35,417 bases of DNA from Anaerolinea thermophila (GCA_020722345.1 DYKZ01000009.1:1-35417); one strand, 5' to 3'; shown: positions 8,210-15,942, counted from the stretch's first letter. Numbers and translations: made by a program. Notes: a model not told the origin generated them from the letters alone.

Positions 8210-9648
8210 TGATTGTCCTCCTGCCCATTCTTCCCGAAATCCTTCTGCTGGCGCTCGGCGTTTTGATCCTGATCCTCGACCCGTTCCTGAAAAAGGATGA
8301 GGCGCGCCGCCCGTTCCTGGGCTGGTTCACTGCCGTCGGTCTGCTCGCCGCGTTGACCGTGAGCCTGCTCCTCGCCCGACCGGCTGACGACCCCGCCTTT
8401 GCCTTCGGCGGCATGGTGCGCTTCGACTGGCTTGGGTTCGTCTTCAAGATGTTCTTCCTCTTTGCCGCCGCCGTGACGGCGCTCTTCTTCATGGACGAGG
8501 AAAAACTCAACCGCCGCGCCGAAGCCTACCTGCTGCTGGTTGCTGCCGCCCTGGGCATGTGCCTGATGGCCTCCGCCGCCGACCTGGTGATGCTCTACCT
8601 CGCTATCGAGACTACTTCCATCCCGCTCTACATCTTGGCCGGCTTCCTGCGCCAAGACGACAAATCCACCGAGGCGGGCTTCAAATACCTGCTCTTCGGC
8701 GCGCTGACCTCCGCCGTGTTGCTCTACGGTTTCAGCCTCATCTATGGCCTGACCGGCAAGACGGGCCTGTATGAACTTGGCGTGTACTTCAACAACTTCA
8801 ACCTGATTGCGATGGGCATCACTTTCCTGGTGCTGGCGGGGCTGGCCTTCAAGGTGTCGCTGTTCCCGTTCCACTTCTGGGCGCCGGACGTGTACGAAGG
8901 CGCGCCCACGCCGGTGGCCGGCTTCCTCTCGACGGTTTCGAAGGCGGCCGGTTTTGCCGTCCTCGCCCGCTTGTTCGCCGTGGTTTTTGTGTGGGTCAGC
9001 GATGATTGGAGCCTCATCCTTGCCATCCTGGCTACGCTGACGATGACGGTCGGCAACTTGATCGCCCTGGCGCAGAAGAATATCAAACGCCTGCTGGCCT
9101 ACTCTTCGATTGCTCATGCGGGCTATGCCCTGGTTGGCGTGGTCGCTTTTTACGGGCTTGGGTTGCCGAGCGTTGTTTTCTACCTCATCGCCTACGTGCT
9201 GACCAACCTGCTGGCTTTTGGGATTGTCGCTGTCGTGGGCCGCGTCACCGGCTCGGACGAGTTCCCGGCCTACTACGGCCTCAGCCGCCGCAGCGCAGGC
9301 CTGGGGCTGGCCGCGCTGGTGGCCTTCCTGTCGCTTTCGGGCATGCCGCCCTTTGCCGGTTTCGTCGCCAAGGTCTTCGTGTTCGTGGCCGCCGTCGAGT
9401 CTGGCTGGGTCTGGCTGGCGATCGTCGGCGTGTTGAACTCCATCGTTGGGTTGTACTACTACTTGAACGTGCTGAAATACATGTACCTATATCGGATGGA
9501 GAATCAGGACGAGGATCAGCACCCCGTCCCGGTGTCCCGGCCCGTAGCGGTTGCGCTGATTGTCCTTGTGGCGGGCATCCTGCTGCTCGGCACGCTGTTC
9601 GGACCTTGGTTCGGCCTGGCCACGTACGCCGCGGCAGCCCTGTTCTAG
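8209..9648 (+). CDS. nuoN: NADH-quinone oxidoreductase subunit N (NuoN)
   Basis: NuoN is the antiporter-like subunit nearest the small membrane subunits of complex I. The 479-residue protein has the helix 5 glutamate in L-A-I-E-T-T-S-I-P-L-Y and the helix 7 lysine in L-A-F-K-V-S-L-F-P-F-H-F-W-A-P-D-V-Y-E-G, both typical of NuoN rather than NuoM. A second lysine is in T-V-S-K-A-A-G-F. The start codon overlaps the nuoM2 stop by one base (TAATG), so translation is coupled. It ends the complex I block. Confidence 0.95.
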   Translation: MIVLLPILPEILLLALGVLILILDPFLKKDEARRPFLGWFTAVGLLAALTVSLLLARPADDPAFAFGGMVRFDWLGFVFKMFFLFAAAVTALFFMDEEKLNRRAEAYLLLVAAALGMCLMASAADLVMLYLAIETTSIPLYILAGFLRQDDKSTEAGFKYLLFGALTSAVLLYGFSLIYGLTGKTGLYELGVYFNNFNLIAMGITFLVLAGLAFKVSLFPFHFWAPDVYEGAPTPVAGFLSTVSKAAGFAVLARLFAVVFVWVSDDWSLILAILATLTMTVGNLIALAQKNIKRLLAYSSIAHAGYALVGVVAFYGLGLPSVVFYLIAYVLTNLLAFGIVAVVGRVTGSDEFPAYYGLSRRSAGLGLAALVAFLSLSGMPPFAGFVAKVFVFVAAVESGWVWLAIVGVLNSIVGLYYYLNVLKYMYLYRMENQDEDQHPVPVSRPVAVALIVLVAGILLLGTLFGPWFGLATYAAAALF

Positions 9649-9668
9649 ACGCTACCAAAAGCCTCTGA

Positions 9669-9674
9669 TATAAT
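9669..9674 (+). promoter_or_regulatory. Possible -10 box of the atp genes
   Basis: TATAAT lies nine bases before the ATG at 9684, in the 35-base gap after nuoN. If used, the mRNA would be almost leaderless. No convincing -35 is seen, and read-through from the nuo genes is equally possible. Confidence 0.4.
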
Positions 9675-9683
9675 TCCGCCGCC

Positions 9684-9977
9684 ATGAACGAACCAGACAA
9701 AAAGGGACAAGACGAATTCCGCACCGCAGTCACCATGACGGTGGTATGGGTGGCGGGGTTGACCCTGGTCGTGATCTTCCTGGCGCTCTTTGCAGGGATT
9801 GCGCTCGATAATCTCCTGAACAGCAAGCCGCTTTTTACAATCTTACTGATGGTTGCCAGTATTCCACTTACGATCTACCTCACCTTTCGGGTCGTAAAAA
9901 AAGCAACCGGCCGCATCCAACCGGCAGCAAAAAAAGAGAATCCTGAGGAGGTATCCCATCGTGACGAAGACAACTGA
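9684..9977 (+). CDS. AtpI/AtpZ-like small membrane protein of the ATP synthase operon
   Basis: A 97-residue protein with two transmembrane helices (about 16-40 and 48-70) and a charged C-terminal tail. The segment G-I-A-L-D-N-L-L-N-S-K-P-L-F, followed by a hydrophobic helix and a basic end, fits the AtpZ/AtpI family. Members lie at the head of ATP synthase operons and are linked to c-ring assembly or to Mg/Ca transport. The position directly before subunit a supports this. The end of the gene overlaps the atpB start by 17 bases. The exact subfamily is uncertain. Confidence 0.7.
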   Translation: MNEPDKKGQDEFRTAVTMTVVWVAGLTLVVIFLALFAGIALDNLLNSKPLFTILLMVASIPLTIYLTFRVVKKATGRIQPAAKKENPEEVSHRDEDN

Positions 9978-11001
9978 TGTGACGCCGAAGAAGAAAGGAT
10001 GGCGCTGGGGCACGAACCGCTGGATCGTGCTGGGGCTGATCATTCTCGGCCTGTTCCTGTTGACCGATTTCTTTGGGGCCGGTCTGAACATCAAGCCAAT
10101 CCGCCCATTCGTGCAGTTGCCGGCCGAACATTGGAGCGAACATCCCTTGTTCTCGACCTCGTTCCTGGGTATCGGCGATTTCTACCTAACGAACACCCTG
10201 GTTGCCCTGTTCATCGTCATGGTGTTGGTGATTGGGCTGGCCTTCTGGTTCAACCGCGCCGTCCAGAACGCTTTCAAGAAGAATGACCTGGCTCTGAAGG
10301 GCATCCCCGGCGCGCTCGAAGCCCTGCTGGAAGGCCTCTTCAACATGACCCAGGCCACTGCTGGGAAGTGGGCCTGGACCATCTTCCCGTGGTTCGCAGC
10401 CATCACCTTGACGGTCCTGCTTGCCAACTGGATGGAACTCATCCCCGGTGTGGATAGCATCGGTGTGATCGAAGAAGCCCACGGGACCGGCTATGCTGTC
10501 CAGCCGTTGACAGCGGGAATCGCCACCATTGCTATGCCGGAGGTTGCCGAGCATGGTTCTCACCTGATCCCGTATGTGCGCGTGGTCTCCACCGATCTGA
10601 ACTTCACCGTGGCGCTGGCGATCATCGCGGTCGTTGCCGTGCAGGTGATCGGCGTCCAGGCGCAGGGCATCGGTTATTTCACAAAGTTCTGGAATGTCAA
10701 AACCTTCTTCAGCAAACCCATCTTCGGCGTGATTGACTGGGGCGTGGGTCTGCTCGAACTGGTCTCCGAATTCTCGAAGATCCTCTCGTTTGCATTCCGG
10801 TTGTTCGGAAATATCTTTGCCGGATCGGTCCTGCTGTTCGTGATGGGTTCGCTGCTCGGTTCGATTGTCATCATGCCGTCCATATTCTACATGCTTGAGT
10901 TTTTCGTTGGCGCGATCCAGGCCCTTGTCTTTGGCCTGCTGACGATGACCTTCATGGCGCAAGCCACGCAGGGTCACGGCGAGCACGAGGAAGCACACTA
11001 A
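9961..11001 (+). CDS. atpB: ATP synthase F0 subunit a (AtpB)
   Basis: Subunit a forms the two proton half-channels beside the c-ring. The GTG start at 9961 follows a strong AGGAGGT. The protein has 346 residues, longer than the usual 240-290, because of a basic N-terminal tail and extra helices before the core. The essential arginine is R280 in S-F-A-F-R-L-F-G-N-I-F-A-G, and the last helix has the conserved Q-A-L-V-F-G-L-L-T-M-T-F segment. The C-terminus is rich in His and Glu. The next genes encode c and b; F1 genes are absent. Confidence 0.93.
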   Translation: MTKTTDVTPKKKGWRWGTNRWIVLGLIILGLFLLTDFFGAGLNIKPIRPFVQLPAEHWSEHPLFSTSFLGIGDFYLTNTLVALFIVMVLVIGLAFWFNRAVQNAFKKNDLALKGIPGALEALLEGLFNMTQATAGKWAWTIFPWFAAITLTVLLANWMELIPGVDSIGVIEEAHGTGYAVQPLTAGIATIAMPEVAEHGSHLIPYVRVVSTDLNFTVALAIIAVVAVQVIGVQAQGIGYFTKFWNVKTFFSKPIFGVIDWGVGLLELVSEFSKILSFAFRLFGNIFAGSVLLFVMGSLLGSIVIMPSIFYMLEFFVGAIQALVFGLLTMTFMAQATQGHGEHEEAH

Positions 11002-11065
11002 TTTTCGGGCGAGGAAACAGCCCGGGTACGTACCATATCCTAGCGGCGGAACTTCCGCCCGAAAA
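11002..11065 (+). promoter_or_regulatory. Competing hairpins upstream of atpE
   Basis: The gap between atpB and atpE can form a long-range stem, TTTTCGGGCG (11002-11011) with CGCCCGAAAA (11056-11065), enclosing the whole spacer. Alternatively GGCGGAA and TTCCGCC (11045-11051 and 11053-11059) pair with a 1-base loop. The two structures share bases and exclude each other. They sit just before the atpE ribosome site and could tune c-subunit expression. Confidence 0.45.
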
Positions 11066-11087
11066 CAAACACGGAGGTAACATTCTC

Positions 11088-11327
11088 ATGGAAGGTAACA
11101 TCGTAATGGCTGCAAAATTGATCGGCGCCGGCTTGGCTATGATTGGTGCTATCGGCGCAGGAGCAGGCATCGGCATCGTAACCAGCGGCGCGGTTCAAGC
11201 GATGGGTCGCAACCCAGACGCCACCGGCACGATCCAGACCAACATGATTCTTGGTATCGCCTTTGCCGAAGCGGTGGCTATCTATTGTCTGGTGGTCGCC
11301 CTGCTCATCCTCTTTGTCGTTGGGTAG
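11088..11327 (+). CDS. atpE: ATP synthase F0 subunit c (AtpE)
   Basis: Subunit c forms the rotating ring. The 79-residue protein is a two-helix hairpin: a glycine-rich first helix (about 10-35), the polar loop with R-N-P-D at 41-44, and the ion-binding glutamate E61 in G-I-A-F-A-E-A-V-A-I-Y. The residues after the glutamate are Ala-Val rather than the Ser-Thr found in sodium-binding rings, so proton coupling is inferred. A strong GGAGG precedes the ATG. Confidence 0.95.
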   Translation: MEGNIVMAAKLIGAGLAMIGAIGAGAGIGIVTSGAVQAMGRNPDATGTIQTNMILGIAFAEAVAIYCLVVALLILFVVG

Positions 11328-11364
11328 GCCGGCAGGCTGCTGAACAAGAGTCAGGAGGTATCCC

Positions 11365-12102
11365 TTGGAACAACTGGGTCTCAACTTAGGCTATCTGCTT
11401 GTGCAGATTATTTGTTTCTTCATCATCTTTGTGGTTGTGCGCGCCTGGATCGTCAAGCCGCTGCGCACCATGCTGGAAAAACGCCGCGCCGCTATCAGCC
11501 AGAGCATGGAAGACGCCCGCATCAATGCTGAAGCGCGCGCCGCCGCCGAAAAAGAGGCGGCCAAGATCATTGCTGAAGCCCAGGCCAAAGCCGGGCAGGT
11601 TGTCCGCGAAGCGAGCGAGCGCGCCGAAACCGCTGCTAAGGACATCCGCGCTGCAGCGGAGGCGGAAGCCGCCAAAACCCGCGAATCGGCCCTGGCCGAA
11701 GCGGAAGGCGAGCGCAACCGCATGTTGGGTGACCTGCGCGGTCAGGTGGCCGCCCTGGCCATCGCTGCAGCGCAGAAACTGGTTGGAGAAGCGCTGGACG
11801 AGAAGCGCCAGCACGCTTTAATCAACGAGTTCTTCTCCGGCGTCAAGTCTGGCAAGGTGATTATCCTCGAAAGCGCGGACTTGGCGGGTACGGCTGCCGA
11901 AGTGACCTCGGCCCTGCCGCTGACCTCGGATGAGCAGGAAATCGTCAAGAAGGATGTTCTGGCAAAGATGGGCAAACAGGCCACGGTGGCCTTCCGCGTG
12001 GACCCATCCATTCTGGGCGGGCTGATCGTCAAAGTTGGCGACAAAGTGCTGGATGGTTCGGTTGTTGCCCAACTCGAAGGCCTGCGCCAGTCGTTGAAAT
12101 AA
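11365..12102 (+). CDS. ATP synthase subunit b fused to the C-terminal domain of delta
   Basis: The first part is a normal b subunit: one membrane helix (about 8-27), then a long Ala/Glu/Lys/Arg-rich coiled coil to about 150. The last 65 residues match the C-terminal domain of delta (OSCP): V-T-S-A-L-P-L at 180-186 and D-P-S-I-L-G-G-L-I-V-K-V-G-D-K-V at 213-228, then D-G-S-V. The N-terminal six-helix domain of delta, which holds the top of F1, is not present here. The start is TTG at 11365 after AGGAGGT. b-delta fusions are known (mycobacteria), but those keep a complete delta. This is the last gene before a terminator. Confidence 0.85.
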   Translation: MEQLGLNLGYLLVQIICFFIIFVVVRAWIVKPLRTMLEKRRAAISQSMEDARINAEARAAAEKEAAKIIAEAQAKAGQVVREASERAETAAKDIRAAAEAEAAKTRESALAEAEGERNRMLGDLRGQVAALAIAAAQKLVGEALDEKRQHALINEFFSGVKSGKVIILESADLAGTAAEVTSALPLTSDEQEIVKKDVLAKMGKQATVAFRVDPSILGGLIVKVGDKVLDGSVVAQLEGLRQSLK

Positions 12103-12119
12103 CTTACCCTATCCATTCT

Positions 12120-12163
12120 GAAGACCTGACTGGCTTTGCCGCTTGTCAGGTCTTCTTTAATTT
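12120..12163 (+). terminator. Strong intrinsic terminator after the F0 genes
   Basis: GAAGACCTGAC (12120-12130) and GTCAGGTCTTC (12145-12155) form a perfect 11-bp stem, followed by TTTAATTT. It closes the F0 gene group, so F1 genes are not part of this transcript. Confidence 0.9.
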
Positions 12164-12183
12164 CCACAAACTCTCTCTTTTTA

Positions 12184-12192
12184 TGGTAAAAC
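12184..12192 (+). promoter_or_regulatory. Candidate extended -10 promoter of murE
   Basis: TGGTAAAAC resembles the TGG-TAAAAT motif seen before nuoA and other genes in the window. It lies just after the F0 terminator and 44 bases before the murE ATG. No clear -35 is seen. Confidence 0.4.
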
Positions 12193-12235
12193 TATTCGGC
12201 TGTTGATGCCTTGAATTCCTTTGGGAACTCTCGAT

Positions 12236-13795
12236 ATGAAATCTCTCGCTGCCCTGTTTGCCGAATTTCCATTCTCGTTTTCTCCGCCAAACCTGACTGA
12301 AACGCCCATCACCGGCATCGCCATAGACAACCGCCGGGTGGAGGCGGGGAACCTTTTCATTGCCCGACGCGGCGGTTCGCTGGACGGGCACACCTTCATC
12401 CCCTCTGCCATCGAACGCGGCGCGGCAGCGGTGGTCGGGGAGCAGGAGATGACCGGCCTGGCCGTTCCCTATGTGCGCGTTGTCAACTCGGTCGAAGCGG
12501 TCACCTGGCTGGCAGCGGCGTTCTATGATTGGCCGGGCCGCCGCCTGACCGTCATCGGCGTCACCGGCACTGACGGCAAGACCACCACCTCGAATCTGCT
12601 CTACCAGATTCTCCTGGCGGCGGGCATCAAGGCCGGCCTCATCTCCACCGTCAACGCCGTCATCGGCGATGAAGTGCTGGATACCGGCTTCCACGTCACC
12701 ACGCCCGACGCGCCGGATGTGCAGTCCTACCTCGCCAAGATGGTCGCCGCCGGTCTGACGCATGTCGTTCTTGAGACTACCTCGCACGGCCTCGCCCAAC
12801 ACCGCGTGGACGCTTCGCAGTACGATATTGCCGTCGTTACCAACATCACCCATGAGCACCTCGACCAGCACGGCTCCTATGAAAACTACCGCGCCGCTAA
12901 AGGCCGCCTGTTCCAATTGCTCGAAACGACCGACGCCAAACCGCATGGCAACCCGCGCCTGGCGGTCCTCAACCGCGACGACGCCTCCTACAACTACCTG
13001 TCGTCTATTGTCCGGCCTCCATCGTCCGCAGTCTGCTATGGGCTTGACGCAAGCGCCGACATCCGCGCTGAGAACGTTGTGTATTCCCCGCAGGGAATCC
13101 ATTTCGAGGCAGCAGGCCCGGACTTCCGCGTCCCGGTGACCAGCCCGCTGGTGGGGGAGTACAACGTCTCCAACTGCCTGGCTGCCCTGACGGCTGCCGT
13201 GCGCGGCCTGGGCGTGGACCCGCAAACAGCCGCGCGCGGCCTCGCTGCTCTGACGGGCGTCCCTGGCCGCATGGAGCGCATTGATCTCGGCCAACCCTTC
13301 ACGGCCATCGTGGACTTCGCCCACACGCCGAATGCCCTGCGGGTTGCTCTTGAAACGGCCAGAAAGATGACCGATAAGCGGATAATCGCCATCTTTGGCT
13401 CGGCGGGACTGCGCGACAAGGAGAAGCGCCGCATGATGGCCGAGACCTCCGCCGAACTGGCCGACATTTCCATCCTGACTGCCGAAGATCCGCGCACCGA
13501 GTCGCTGGAGGGCATTCTCGAGGAAATGGCTGCCGGCGCCCGGTCGCGCGGCGGACGGGAGGGGCAGACCTTCTTCCGCGTCCCCGACCGGGGCGCGGCG
13601 ATCCGGTTCGGGGTCCGCGTGGCCGAGCCGGGCGATATCGTCCTCGCCTGCGGCAAGGGGCACGAACAGTCCATGTGCTTCGGCGAGACCGAATATCCCT
13701 GGGACGACCGCACGGCGATGCGCGCCGCCTTGGCCGAATTGCTGGGCGTGGAGGCCCCGGCAATGCCGTACCTGCCGACGCAGGAGAAAAAGTGA
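12236..13795 (+). CDS. murE: UDP-MurNAc tripeptide synthetase (MurE family)
   Basis: MurE adds the third amino acid to UDP-MurNAc-dipeptide in the cytoplasmic phase of peptidoglycan synthesis. From the ATG at 12236 the protein has 519 residues (a TTG at 12221 is a possible earlier start). The ATP loop is G-V-T-G-T-D-G-K-T-T-T, the central domain has N-I-T-H-E-H-L-D-Q-H-G, and the C-terminal ligase domain has the G-R-M-E and D-F-A-H-T-P motifs and C-G-K-G-H-E-Q. The substrate-recognition site that reads DNPR in diaminopimelate enzymes is EDPR here, so the amino acid added may not be meso-diaminopimelate. Its stop overlaps the next start (TGATG). Confidence 0.88.
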   Translation: MKSLAALFAEFPFSFSPPNLTETPITGIAIDNRRVEAGNLFIARRGGSLDGHTFIPSAIERGAAAVVGEQEMTGLAVPYVRVVNSVEAVTWLAAAFYDWPGRRLTVIGVTGTDGKTTTSNLLYQILLAAGIKAGLISTVNAVIGDEVLDTGFHVTTPDAPDVQSYLAKMVAAGLTHVVLETTSHGLAQHRVDASQYDIAVVTNITHEHLDQHGSYENYRAAKGRLFQLLETTDAKPHGNPRLAVLNRDDASYNYLSSIVRPPSSAVCYGLDASADIRAENVVYSPQGIHFEAAGPDFRVPVTSPLVGEYNVSNCLAALTAAVRGLGVDPQTAARGLAALTGVPGRMERIDLGQPFTAIVDFAHTPNALRVALETARKMTDKRIIAIFGSAGLRDKEKRRMMAETSAELADISILTAEDPRTESLEGILEEMAAGARSRGGREGQTFFRVPDRGAAIRFGVRVAEPGDIVLACGKGHEQSMCFGETEYPWDDRTAMRAALAELLGVEAPAMPYLPTQEKK

Positions 13796-13986
13796 TGGTA
13801 AAACTGGTTTTGCGCAAACAGGAGTTCGAAGCGCGTCCCGGCATGGCGCTGGTGGACGCGCTCAAGAAGGTGGACATTCTGCCCGAAGCGGTGATTGCCA
13901 TCCGCAACGGCGAAGTCATCACCGAAGATGAGATTCTCCACGATGGCGACGTGATTAAACTGGTGGCCGTGATTTCGGGCGGTTGA
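13795..13986 (+). CDS. ttuB: Ubiquitin-like sulfur carrier protein (ThiS/MoaD/TtuB type)
   Basis: A 63-residue protein with the beta-grasp pattern and a C-terminal Gly-Gly, the site of thiocarboxylation in sulfur carriers. The ATG overlaps the murE stop, and the stop lies one base before the next start. The partner gene downstream is a TtuA-like tRNA thiolase, which makes TtuB the best assignment; in Thermus, TtuB gives sulfur to TtuA for s2T54 in tRNA and can also be attached to proteins. ThiS or MoaD roles cannot be excluded from sequence alone. Confidence 0.82.
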   Translation: MVKLVLRKQEFEARPGMALVDALKKVDILPEAVIAIRNGEVITEDEILHDGDVIKLVAVISGG

Positions 13987-13987
13987 G

Positions 13988-14911
13988 ATGAAGTGCAAGA
14001 AGTGCGGACAGCGCGCCTCGGTCAACATGCCCCAGCACAACCTGGGGCTGTGCCGCGAGCATTTCCTGGAGTGGGTGCCGGAGCAGACCGAGCGCTTCAT
14101 CAAGAAGTATGCCATGTTCACCCACGAGGAAAAAATCCTCGTGGCGGTCTCCGGCGGCAAAGACTCGCTCTCGCTGTGGGACATCCTGCACCGCCTCGGC
14201 TACCGCGCCGACGGCCTCTACATTGCTCTGGGTATTGACGAGGGGGTGGACTACTCTGTCGAATCGCAACGCCTAGCCGAGAAATTCGCTGCCGAGCGCG
14301 GCCTGACCCTGCACGTGGTCAATGTGCAGGAACAGACCGGCAAAACCATCCCGGAGTGGGCCGAAACCAGCCTGCGCGGCAGACAGAAGCCGTGCGCCGT
14401 CTGCGGCCTGGTCAAACGCCACGAGATGAACCGCATCGCCCGCGACTTGGGCTACGATGTGCTGGCAACCGGCCACAACTTAGACGACGAGGCAGCGGTG
14501 CTGTTTGGGAATACGCTCTCCTGGTCGCGCGAATACCTGCTGCGGCAGGCTCCGGTGCTGCCCGGGACCCCGGGCCTGGCGCGCAAGGTCAAGCCGCTCT
14601 GCCGCTTCTACGAGCGCGAGATGGCGGCCTATGCCCTGCTGCGCGGCATCGAGTACATCTACGAAGAGTGCCCGTACTCGGCGGGCGCTTCCTCCATCCG
14701 GTACAAGGAATTGCTCAACCAACTGGAGCATGACCAGCCGGGGGCAAAACTGGCCTTCTACCTGAAGTTCCTCGACGCCCGCCAGCAGGGTCTTTTTTCC
14801 GCCCAGGAGGAGAAGCAGCTCGAGCTGCATCCCTGTCCCAACTGCGGGCAACCCACCTCCGCGCCGGGACTGTGTTCGTATTGCCGGATGGTTGGGGAGT
14901 TTGGCGGCTGA
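13988..14911 (+). CDS. ttuA: tRNA-5-methyluridine(54) 2-sulfurtransferase (TtuA-like)
   Basis: TtuA makes 2-thioribothymidine at position 54 of tRNA, which stabilises tRNA at high temperature. The 307-residue protein has an N-terminal zinc ribbon (C3, C6, C22, H25), the PP-loop S-G-G-K-D-S (55-60), three cysteines expected to hold the iron-sulfur cluster (C136, C139, C228), and a C-terminal zinc ribbon (C283, C286, C296, C299). This order is that of TtuA and separates it from TtcA. The adjacent carrier gene with a Gly-Gly end supports the call. The start codon follows the carrier stop by one base. Confidence 0.87.
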   Translation: MKCKKCGQRASVNMPQHNLGLCREHFLEWVPEQTERFIKKYAMFTHEEKILVAVSGGKDSLSLWDILHRLGYRADGLYIALGIDEGVDYSVESQRLAEKFAAERGLTLHVVNVQEQTGKTIPEWAETSLRGRQKPCAVCGLVKRHEMNRIARDLGYDVLATGHNLDDEAAVLFGNTLSWSREYLLRQAPVLPGTPGLARKVKPLCRFYEREMAAYALLRGIEYIYEECPYSAGASSIRYKELLNQLEHDQPGAKLAFYLKFLDARQQGLFSAQEEKQLELHPCPNCGQPTSAPGLCSYCRMVGEFGG

Positions 14912-14941
14912 GTAGTTCGGCGCTCAGGAATTTGTGCGCCC

Positions 14942-14969
14942 TTGATTGATCCTCATTTTCACCTATTCT
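14942..14969 (+). promoter_or_regulatory. Candidate promoter of the VUT/QPTR gene
   Basis: TTGATT (14942-14947) and TATTCT (14964-14969) are spaced by 16 bases, 19 bases before the ATG. A weak GGCGC/GCGCC stem lies just upstream (14919-14940) and may end the murE-ttuB-ttuA transcript. Confidence 0.5.
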
Positions 14970-14988
14970 CTTCGCTTGGATTTGTGAA

Positions 14989-15696
14989 ATGAAAACATAC
15001 CGCTATCTCGACCTGATTATGGCCGTTTTCATTACGGTGCTGATTGTCAGCAACATCGCCTCCTCGGCCAAGATCGTGGACTGGGGCTTTAGCCTGTTTG
15101 GCGTGCCGATGGCCTTCGACGCCGGGACACTTCTGTTCCCGGTTAGTTATATCTTTGGAGACATCCTGACCGAGGTCTATGGCTACAAAAATTCCCGGCG
15201 CGTCATCTGGGCCGGGTTCTTCTGCCTGGCGCTCGCGGCGGGCGTCTTTGCGCTGGTAGGTGTCCTGCCGGGCGAAGCCCAATGGCAGCAATATGCCGGC
15301 GAGGCGGCCTACCTCGCCATTCTGGGCGGCATGTCCAGCGGCGGGATTGTCTTTGCCAGTCTGGCCGGCTACTGGTCGGGCGAGTTCACCAATTCCTTCA
15401 CCCTGGCAAAGATGAAGATACTAACCCGCGGCCGCTGGCTTTGGACGCGCACGATTGGCAGCACCGTCGTCGGCGAACTGGTGGATACGATTGTTTTCGT
15501 TGTCGTCGCTTCCCTCTTTGGCATCTTCCCTTGGACGCTGTTCCTGACCCTCGTTTTGACGAACTATCTCTTCAAGGTTGGGGTGGAGGCGCTGATGACA
15601 CCGATCACCTACGCGGCGGTGCGGGCGCTGAAAAAAGCCGAAAACGAAGATTACTACGACCGGGAGACGAACTTCAATCCGTTTCGCCTGCGCTGA
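14989..15696 (+). CDS. Queuosine precursor transporter (VUT family, YhhQ-like)
   Basis: A 235-residue integral membrane protein with about six helices. The segment F-P-V-S-Y-I-F-G-D-I-L-T-E-V-Y-G-Y near 45-61 and the following R-R-V-I-W-A-G-F are typical of the VUT (formerly DUF165) family, which imports queuine or preQ bases used to modify tRNA wobble positions. The G-E-L-V-D-T segment near 158-163 is also conserved. No queuosine biosynthesis gene lies in the window. The 3' end overlaps a gene remnant on the other strand by 23 bases. Confidence 0.85.
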   Translation: MKTYRYLDLIMAVFITVLIVSNIASSAKIVDWGFSLFGVPMAFDAGTLLFPVSYIFGDILTEVYGYKNSRRVIWAGFFCLALAAGVFALVGVLPGEAQWQQYAGEAAYLAILGGMSSGGIVFASLAGYWSGEFTNSFTLAKMKILTRGRWLWTRTIGSTVVGELVDTIVFVVVASLFGIFPWTLFLTLVLTNYLFKVGVEALMTPITYAAVRALKKAENEDYYDRETNFNPFRLR

Positions 15697-15907
15697 CGGT
15701 TTGCTCCTCCAACTTGGCGGCTTGCGCTTCCCTTTGCTTGCCGCTGTTGATCAGGATAACTGAACCGATGATGATGACCGCCGCGAAGAGCACTTGGGCG
15801 GTCAATGGTTCATGCGCCAGCCAGTTGCCAAGCAGGATGGCTATCAGCGGGTTGACGTAGGCGTAAGTGGCAACCAGCGGCGGGTTTTCCCGGCCGCTGG
15901 CGCCTGA
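15674..15907 (-). pseudogene. C-terminal remnant of an EamA/DMT family transporter
   Basis: The minus strand is open for 77 codons here without a start codon. It encodes the last repeat of an EamA-type transporter: A-T-Y-A-Y-V-N-P-L-I-A-I-L-L-G, then a helix with the W-L-A-H-E-P-L motif and A-A-V-I-I-I-G-S-V-I-L-I-N, followed by a polar tail. In intact genes about 220 further residues precede this. The coding match stops near 15900, at a 7-base degenerate repeat next to the glnA stop. A deletion that joined the remnant to the end of glnA is the simplest reading. Confidence 0.75.
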
Positions 15908-15939
15908 CTACTGATTGCTAAACGCTGAATGCTAATGGC
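15905..15939. repeat. Degenerate 7-bp tandem repeat
   Basis: Five heptamers follow one another: TGACTAC, TGATTGC, TAAACGC, TGAATGC, TAATGGC, mostly fitting T-n-A-n-n-G-C. The tract fills the space between the transporter remnant and the glnA stop codon and may mark the recombination point. Confidence 0.55.
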
Positions 15940-15942
15940 TTG

